In this document: in pieces, positions 57,564 through 64,000 of the stretch
Layout: each line of letters begins with the position of its first letter
Position numbering within the stretch: the first letter of the stretch is position 1
From: Archivesica marissinica
Taxonomy: Eukaryota; Mollusca; Bivalvia; Venerida; Vesicomyidae
Direction: 5' to 3'
Assembly: GCA_014843695.1 (NCBI GenBank)
Contig: CM026400.1
Coordinates: 13,471,631 to 13,535,630, forward strand
Length of the DNA: 64,000 bases
The notes under the pieces: generated by a model
What the model was told of the DNA's origin: nothing
The model's database searches: none
What the model saw: only the letters and a program-made list of their open reading frames with translations
Made by a program: the position numbers and the translations under genes

Positions 57564-58100
57564 GGTTATTGTTTTGATGTTCAACAGAAGAGGGCACCAC
57601 CCGCCTCGGAGTCCTACCAGGGAACGCAGTTTAGAGGTGGTATTCCTACCTCTAGCGTTAATGCTACTCTTCTGTCATACTCTACTGATAGTAGAGGAAA
57701 CTGTGATCCTGCCAGTAACTGGACAGTCACACAGATCCCCTATTTATCCATCGATTAACCCGTTAAGCCGCCGCTCATAAGAATCTACTTTAAGAAAGGA
57801 AAAAAGGTAGTCAACACACGGTTTGTATCTGACGATACATATATAGTAAGAAAGATAGGCCGATAAGTTTTTCGATTCCAGAGCAAGGCACGACTAGCCG
57901 ATTGTCTAGGCCCGGGCCCAACCCAGACGCCACGTCTATCCGAAGCCAGGGTCGAAGTAGTGTGTTAGGAGCTGGAGATCCCTGAGCCCCCTCAACTACC
58001 AGAATCCCTATTTCCGGTTTACGGGTCGCCACCTACGGCAAACTGGTGGCGTCTGTTTTATCAGGGGATTTCACCCCAACCATCACAGACGTAAAATGAT
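57564..58100 (-). promoter_or_regulatory. Presumed LINE 5' UTR / internal promoter region
   Basis: GC-richer than its surroundings, with GGTGGCGACCCGTAAACCGG and GGGTTGGGCCCGGGCC on the minus strand. Non-LTR elements normally carry an internal promoter here; no specific promoter motif can be assigned. The 179-codon plus-strand ORF 57241-57780 is antisense to ORF1 and the UTR and is not a gene. Confidence 0.5.
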
Positions 58101-58994
58101 CTATATATTGTATCCCTACAGAAAAGGGGTTAATCGATTTGTTTCAAAATGTTTCGTAAGCTAGGTGAAGGCCTAAACATACTACTAGTTAGATGATACA
58201 TTGGAGTACGGTTAGATGATACATTGGAGTACTGAACTATTTGGAAGATGTTACGTGGATATTCCGTGTGAAAAATATTTCAAATAATCAAACAGTGGGA
58301 TAAAATTTGTTCCCAATTTTGTATAAATTGTGCATAGTGATACGAGAATAGAAAATGTGAAACGTACACAACACAAATGGTATTAAATACAGATGAATGT
58401 TACAATCTTCGTCCCGTGCGCTACCCACAGGCACAAATGGTAAACAAATGAGCATTGTTAATATATGATATAGCAAGGATAGAGAGAAAAGACATACATG
58501 CAGGGTTTGGGAAGGGAAAATTATTTACCTAAAGAGATTTAATTTATTTAAAATCATTTATTTATATTTTTGTTAAACCTAGTTTGTTTTGTTCGTTTGT
58601 TTTGTTCGTTTGTTTTGTTCATTTGTTTTTGTTTAGTTTTATTGTTCGTGTGTTTGAAATCCTAACAGTATAGTATTACGATATTTTAAACATAAGTTTA
58701 ATAACTTAGAAAGTTTTTTTTTTGTATTTAATTTCTCAGTTTTAATGGTTATATTTTTATATTTTCTAACGCGTTTTACATTTCAGTTCTGTGGTATATT
58801 TATTTTTCAAGACTTTATTTAGTTTTAGGATATGTATTTGAATTTAAATTTTAGAATATGTTTTTGGTGGAACGCGGTCGGCTGGTTTCGTGGGAGTTTT
58901 ACCCAACCTGCACACCAGCCAGGCAGCAGTGAATTTCTTTTGCCCCCAGCCGCTGGGGGCGATAATTAATAATAATAATAATCACATACCATAT
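58101..58994. other. Unannotated spacer
   Basis: AT-rich. It contains a 23-bp direct duplication (GGTTAGATGATACATTGGAG type, about 58187-58232), TTTGTTTTGTTCG repeats at 58587-58625, and a perfect 8-bp-stem hairpin GCCCCCAGCCGCTGGGGGC at 58942-58960. No gene. Confidence 0.5.
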
Positions 58995-59109
58995 CATCCC
59001 GTAAAATATGGTTAGAGTAGAAACAAAGATACCAACTAAACGTACCAATATACATTTCGGGATAAATCGGACTTTATCTACCAAGGGAGGTAATAGAAAA
59101 ACCAACAAT
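58995..59109 (+). repeat. Dispersed repeat R10, copy 2
   Basis: Matches 1702-1837 (ACATTTCGGGATAAATC, AAGGGAGGTAATAGAAAAAC). Its right end runs straight into the 19-bp array. Confidence 0.65.
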
Positions 59110-59726
59110 TTCGCTTATTAAATAGGCCGACCGTATAGACATTCCGACCTTATAGACATAGGCCGACCACATAGACATAGGCCGATGGTATATACATAGG
59201 CCGACCGCATAAACATAGACCGACAGTGTAGATATAGGCCGATCAAATAGACATAGGCTAACCGTATAGACATAGGCCGACCGTATTGACATATGCCGAC
59301 GTTATAGACATAGGCCGACCGTATAAACATAGGCCGACCGTATAGACATAGGCCGACCAAATAGAAATAGGCCGACCGTATAGACATAGGCCGACCAAAT
59401 AGACATAGGCTAACCGTATAGACATAGGCCGACCGTATTGACATATGCCGACGTTATAGACATAGGCCGACCGTATAAACATAGGCCGACCGTATAGATA
59501 TAGGCCGACCAAATAGAAATAGGCCGACCGTATAGACATAGGCCGACCAAATAGACATAGGCTAACCGTATAGACATAGGACGACCGTATAAACATAGGC
59601 CGACCTATAGACATATGCCGACGTTATAGACATATGCCGACCTTAGTGACATAGGTCAACCTTATAGACATAGGCCGACCGTATAGACATAGGCCGACCT
59701 ATAGACATAGGACAACCTTATAGACT
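59110..59726. repeat. 19-bp minisatellite (about 32 copies)
   Basis: Unit ATAGGCCGACCGTATAGAC, with CAAATAGA, CTAACC and ATTGACATATGCC variants. The marker AAATAGAAAT at 59359 and 59511 gives a 152-bp (8-unit) higher-order period. Confidence 0.93.
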
Positions 59727-59796
59727 AATTTTAGTCTTATAGTCTAAAAATATCATGGACCAGTACATGTCAGTTACTTGGGGTTGAATGGGTTAA
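59727..59796 (+). mobile_element. TTAA MITE family 1, right-end fragment
   Basis: Contains AGTCTAAAAATATCATGGAC and ends TTGAATGGGTTAA. The left part is absent or degenerate. It may be the displaced right half of copy H or an independent truncated copy. Confidence 0.7.
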
Positions 59797-59870
59797 TGTA
59801 ATAGCGTGCCATGCATGCATGCATTGTGTGCAAACTTAACTAGCTATTATACTCAGTCAAGGTGAACAGT

Positions 59871-60020
59871 TTAACCCTTTCAACACCACAGACCTCGTTC
59901 ATTCCGGCATTCAGAACAACAAACCATGTTTTGGAGTTGTGGCTTTGAGGAATTAGCCACGCAGGCTGTAGACCTAAGTCGTTCATTCCGGCATTCAGAA
60001 CAACAAACCATGTTTTGTTC
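59871..60020 (+). repeat. TTAA MITE left-end fragment and 86-bp duplication
   Basis: TTAACCCTTTCAACACCACA is present but breaks off after CAGACCT into GTTCATTCCGGCATTCAGAA, which recurs 86 bp later with AACCATGTTTTG. Confidence 0.65.
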
Positions 60021-60119
60021 GACAATAAATCAACCAAATGTAAATATTATTTCGATTCTAACATGAACAAAATAATTTAAAAGCACAAAAATAGTGTTAT
60101 ATGTTATTTTTTAGAGTGC

Positions 60120-60712
60120 AAAAATAACGTCGCAAAATACAAAAATGCTAGCAAAATGAAGTCACAAAACTAAATGACGTCACAAAACTACTAAAATGCT
60201 AGCAAAATGACGTCACAAAACTAAATGACGTCACAAAACTACTAAAATGCTAGCAAAATGATGTCACAAAACTAAATAACGTCACAAAACTACTAAAATG
60301 TTAGCAAAATGACGTCACAAAATTAAATAACGTCACAAAACTACTAAAATGCTAGCAAAATGATGTCACAAAACTAAATAACGTCACAAAACTACTAAAA
60401 TGTTAGCAAAATGACGTCACAAAACTAAATAACGTCACAAAACTACTAAAATGTTAGCAAAATGACGTCACAAAACTAAATGACGTAACAAAACTACTAA
60501 AATGCTAGCAAAATGACGTCACAAAACTAAATGACGTCACAAAACTACTAAAATGCTAGCAAAATGATGTCACAAAACTAAATAACGTCACAAAACTACT
60601 AAAATGTTAGCAAAATGACGTCACAAAACTAAATGACGTCACAAAACTACTAAAATGCTAGCAAAATGACGTCACAAAACAACAAAAATGCTAGCAAAAT
60701 GACGTCACTCAC
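60120..60712. repeat. 51-bp minisatellite dense in TGACGTCA palindromes
   Basis: Units contain AAAATGACGTCACAAAACTA and ACTACTAAAATGCTAGC, each with up to two TGACGTCA or near-miss sites (TGATGTCA, TAACGTCA). I count twelve perfect TGACGTCA octamers. This octamer is the CREB/ATF (CRE) consensus. Whether it is bound is unknown. Confidence 0.93.
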
Positions 60713-60733
60713 TAAACAATATTTTATTACAGA

Positions 60734-60963
60734 TTAACCCTTTCAACACCACACACCCCTAAATAGGCTTACAAAAAGTGTAGATCCAGATGAGCCGGCT
60801 CGTGACGAGCCGTCTCATCAGGATCTGCACTTTTTGCCAGTGATATGACTATTTTTAGATTTTTCATAAATGACCTTGTCCAAATGTGATTTTCTGATTC
60901 ATTTATTGGTTTATGAATATCATGGACCAGTCCATGTGAGTTACTTGGTGTTGAAAGGGTTAA
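60734..60963 (+). mobile_element. TTAA MITE family 1, copy I (230 bp)
   Basis: TTAA at both ends, complete palindrome, small deletion after ATTTTTAGA. It lies 22 bp after the 51-bp array. Confidence 0.9.
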
Positions 60964-61479
60964 CACAAGACTTAACCCGTAACCTGCTGAATAAATTAAA
61001 GGGAATGTGCAAACAACATAGATCCAGATCAGCTGTATGTATTTATAGCTAAACTACAAATAGTGCATTAACCATTAAACCTTCTAATCACGAATATTTA
61101 TTTGTGAACTATATGGCTCTTCGTTGGCTCCAAGTATTTTTTAATTGGCTCCAATGTTTTTCAATTGGTTACAGAAGTGGCGCAGACAAACATTCAGACA
61201 AGAGGGAACCCTGAAAATACATAATTATGAAAAACGCTCTGGTCAAACTTCTCATAAGAGACCACTCAAAGGGAATTTCCGAAATCATGTACATGTACGA
61301 AAGTTTTCGCTTCGTCGAGGTGGTCTCTTAGTGAATGGAAGATAAAACACTGGAACAGACAAATTTATTTATTTCATTTACAATTTTACATGTATTCAAA
61401 TTCAAGTGAAGTCCTTAAATGGTATTAATAAAGTTAAACAGTTAAAATACATATTATGACCATTAAATACAACAATTGG
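60964..61479. other. Spacer with a small palindromic element
   Basis: TAAGAGACCACTCAAAGG at 61254 and its inverse ending GAGGTGGTCTCTTA at about 61331 bound a 78-bp foldback, probably a MITE remnant. ATGTACATGTAC lies at its centre. No gene. Confidence 0.5.
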
Positions 61480-61640
61480 AATAGACGGAGTAGTGCTTTA
61501 CAATTACTGGAAATATTTAGAATTAAAAATAAAATTGTAAAAAAAAAAAAATTTTAAGGGAAAAGTTAGGGTCCCCAGTGGGCAATGTCAGTGTCCCTAT
61601 GGCGATTATTTCACCCTTGTCACCCTCTAAAATGTGCCTT
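61480..61640 (+). mobile_element. Partial F7 MITE
   Basis: GTAGTGCTTTACAATTACTG, an A-run, GGGTCCCCAGTGGGCAATG and GGCGATTATTTCACCC follow the order of F7 copies. The left terminus is missing and the right terminus is decayed. Confidence 0.6.
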
Positions 61641-61679
61641 GTAACTCATGTATCCAAGTTAAACAATAGCGACCTCTAT

Positions 61680-61771
61680 GGACAATACTCTATCTATACG
61701 GTTATCACCGACTACATCTAAATGCGGACAATACTCTATCTATACGGTTATCACCGACTACATCTAAATGC
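61680..61771. repeat. 46-bp tandem duplication
   Basis: GGACAATACTCTATCTATAC and the following bases recur once, 46 bp on, without change. Confidence 0.9.
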
Positions 61772-61884
61772 CACTCGAGTCAACAAATGGTTTGTATTAG
61801 TAGCTCAATATAATATTCTAGTTCATCACAATCTTCCTTGGGGGAGAAGTGAGACAACACACGATTGCACCCTTAAATTGTGTT

Positions 61885-62092
61885 ATTTAATAAATTTCAA
61901 CAAAATAGGGTTAAGTCACAATTTCACAATTTTGAATAGAAGAAGTGCGTTATAATGGGCCAGTGTATATTACTGGACAATATTTTGTACAAATATTTTT
62001 AGTTTTTTAGGGAGAAGTGGGGTCCCCAGGGGACGAAGTCATGGTTCCTAGGGTGACTATTTGGCCCCAGTTGGCATCTAGAATAAGCCCTG
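61885..62092 (+). mobile_element. F7 MITE, left end missing
   Basis: GTGCGTTATAATGGGCCAGT, GGGTCCCCAGGGGACGAAG and the terminus CTAGAATAAGCCCTG. It lies only 30 bp from the next F7 copy in opposite orientation. Confidence 0.7.
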
Positions 62093-62122
62093 ATTATTAT
62101 ATTCATGCAAAATACATGCAAC

Positions 62123-62427
62123 CAGGGATCATTCTAGAGGGCGATGTGGGCCAAATTGTCGCCCTAGGGACCCTGACTTTGCCCTCTGGGGGCCCCACTT
62201 CTCCCTAATAATTTTTTTTTTTTTTGGTTTTTACGATTTTCAAACAAAATGTTGTCTACTAAGATACACTGGCCCATTATAAAGCACTCCTTCTATTCAA
62301 ATGTTGTATTTAATGGTACTGTGCATTTTAACCCTATTTTGCAGAAGTATATTAAAGAACACCATTTAAGGAAGCGATCACGCACTTTCTCACTTCTCCC
62401 AAAAATTCTGACCTAGAATGAACCCTG
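62123..62427 (-). mobile_element. hAT-like MITE family F7, most complete copy (305 bp)
   Basis: Begins CAGGGATCATTCTAGAGGGC and ends CTAGAATGAACCCTG. The flanks read ATGCAACC and GTGCAACC in 8-bp windows if the element is taken to start at AGGG, so seven of eight bases match. The interior contains ACTAAGATACACTGGCCCAT. Non-autonomous. Confidence 0.78.
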
Positions 62428-63555
62428 TGCAACCTCAAAATCGGCCTGTGATATCAAATGTTACTGAGCATTATCCTTTGTACTGTTAAGTGTTACTTTG
62501 ATCAATTTCATGCACCTTTCCTTGCTATTAAAACAAAACACAACTAATCTGATTTTCATGCTCGGGTCAAGCACACTACATTATAACATAACTTATGTGA
62601 TGTGACCCAGCACCATCACTCAATTCCAACACTACCACAGGACCACCGACACAATTTACATTGTCTGCACTCTGCACAAATACCTATGGCCTGTTGCACA
62701 GTAAAATGGTCAATTCAGTGAAAAAACATGTAATGCCCTAAAATAATGATTAGCACTACAATATCTGTAACATTATACATATATTCATTTAGTTTATTTC
62801 ACAATGTAAATGTAGACGCGAATTTTATGAAAATCGGACAAGGCAAAGTATATTTTTTTGTCAATTGAAGGCCTCAAAAATCATCATTTTTGCATGTAAT
62901 GGGTTAGCATCTGCTTTTTAATCTATCTATAAATAAATACTGCACAACTCTTATGAGTATTACTTAAAATGCAAGATTCTCTGTCTGAATTTTTGTCTGT
63001 GCCACTTCTATATTTAAGAGCCATATAGTTAATAGTTCACAGATAAATATTTTAAGCCATGTATTTGACAAAACATGTGCCCCCAAAAAATAAAAGGAAA
63101 AACCAAAAAATTGCGCCAAATATTTTTTCACAACGTATCGCCAGGATTTGTTTTTTTTATCGCAATTGGTGACCGACAGCGGGAACCCTGCTCTCGTCAG
63201 AGTAACCCTGTCTATCTATAAATACTGCACAACTCTGGTGAGTATTATATGTAGTTGTCCCGGGTTTTATTATCTTGTGACACACACAGAAAGATAGGGA
63301 CAATGTGGATTTAAGATACCGTGCCTAATTTCACATTCATAGTGGCTACAGCTGTGTCAGGGTTCAAACCTTGGACCTCTCATACGCTACTTGGTAATCA
63401 ATATGGCAATCACAAGTTCCACTCAAATATTCTGACAGTGGAAGTCCACAGGTGGATGGAAGTGTTTTGATAATTTGACTGAAGATATTACTGATTATTA
63501 AATGCTTTAGTCTTATATTAAAAAAATAGTTTTTACTTTTTTGAGCCCAATTTTA
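62428..63555. other. AT-rich spacer, possible old repeats
   Basis: ATACTGCACAACTCTTATGA (62937) and ATACTGCACAACTCTGGTGA (63223) are diverged direct repeats about 286 bp apart. GGTTCAAACCTTGGACC near 63362 resembles a reversed B box, so an old SINE may lie at about 63260-63420. No gene. Confidence 0.45.
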
Positions 63556-63790
63556 ATTTATACAAATTTATTTTAGCTCTATTACGAAACAAGTTCTTGC
63601 AACTTCCTGAGTTTAATCGCTCTCGATATTGTGATGGAAATGAAGGAGAGAGGCAATGTGGAACTAGAGGCAATGTGGAACTTGAGGCAATGTGGAACTT
63701 GAGAAAGCCTTGCATATGGGCACAATCATAATGGCTATGCTGGGAGCAAACTATGGGTCTCCATCCCCACCTGAAGCTAACACGCTAACA
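63556..63790 (-). mobile_element. SINE family S4 copy with small internal array
   Basis: The tail side (TTTAGCTCTATTACGAAACA, then TAATCGCTCTCGATATTGTG) and the head remnant (CACCTGAAGCTAACACG) match reversed S4. In between, GAGGCAATGTGGAACTT is repeated about four times (63650-63700), the same segment amplified at 11524-11818. Confidence 0.65.
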
Positions 63791-63832
63791 CGACTTCCAC
63801 ACAATTATAGCCTACTATCAAAGCACTGTTAC

Positions 63833-64000
63833 ATCAGCCGCCTCTGTGGGGAGAGGCTACGGTCGCCAACTCGCACACCACTGTAACCTATCACCACTAA
63901 TGGTCACCGGTTCGAACCCCGCTCAGACTGTCTCTTTATATGAAACGTTGGCAGTTTCTTACAGAGGTTGATGCACCAAGTAGTTAACTGCTGGAGCCTG
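63833..64000 (+). mobile_element. SINE family S3, cut by window end
   Basis: The head CAGCCGCCTCTGTGGGGAGA is diverged, the B box GGTTCGAACCCCGCTC is clear, and the body continues with TGGCAGTTTCTTACAGAGG to the window end. Confidence 0.75.

Larger units (their letters stand above)
52488..58100 (-). mobile_element. Jockey/I-type LINE with RNase H, near full length, inactive
   Basis: Minus-strand non-LTR retrotransposon of about 5.6 kb: a 5' UTR of roughly 540 bp (about 57564-58100), ORF1 with zinc knuckles, a 38-bp gap, ORF2 (endonuclease, reverse transcriptase, RNase H, C-terminal CCHC), and a 3' UTR of about 160 bp with a hairpin. The ORF order and RNase H place it in the Jockey/I superfamily; the clade is not resolved. 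It is inactive: three premature stops and three frameshifts. The 5' limit is approximate; the 3' limit lies where MITE copy H is cut. Confidence 0.88.

Noticed and set aside
57241..57780. 179-codon plus-strand ORF
   Set aside because: It is antisense to LINE ORF1 and its 5' UTR, with hydrophobic low-complexity content caused by the A/T-rich complementary strand.
59074..59614. Minus-strand ORFs of 72-118 codons rich in Tyr/Ser/Gly
   Set aside because: Nineteen-bp units read through three frames; no domain.

Overview
This is a eukaryotic, almost certainly metazoan, non-coding window. It is AT-rich and holds no recognisable host protein gene, no genuine tRNA or rRNA gene, and nothing that looks bacterial. 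The mix of several tRNA-derived SINE families, TTAA-flanked MITEs, hAT-like MITEs, one Jockey/I-type LINE with RNase H, and very heavy minisatellite content fits an aquatic invertebrate. A bivalve mollusc is my best guess, but the sequence does not prove it. A run of exactly 1000 N (38947-39946) marks a scaffold gap.

Layout. Positions 1-6.6 kb hold short arrays and MITEs. 7.1-11.1 kb is one 20-bp minisatellite. 11.4-14.9 kb is a cluster of nested SINEs and hAT-like MITEs. 15.0-17.9 kb is a 38-bp array. 19.7-24.85 kb holds four adjacent arrays (20, 23, 37 and 38 bp units). 26.2-38.9 kb is a very large 41/45-bp array with 332-bp higher-order repeats, ending in the gap; a 32-bp array follows (39.9-40.9 kb). 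41-51.9 kb is a mosaic of MITEs, SINEs, a 1.06-kb hAT-like element inside a 22-bp array, and a 989-bp foldback element inside a SINE. 52.5-58.1 kb is a near full-length but broken LINE on the minus strand. 59.1-60.7 kb holds two more arrays, one dense in TGACGTCA palindromes. 61-64 kb is MITE and SINE debris. By my tally about half of the known bases are tandem repeat.

The unifying observation is that several minisatellites sit inside transposable elements and are made from them. A 37-bp terminal segment of a TTAA MITE occurs as one unit in most copies, two units in one copy and about fourteen in another. Both ends of a second TTAA family form facing arrays. The same middle segment of one SINE family is tandemly amplified in two separate copies. 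This suggests that mobile elements seed, and in one case carry, minisatellites. The LINE is the only protein-coding unit; it has three in-frame stops and three one-base frameshifts, each frameshift in an A-run of the coding strand.
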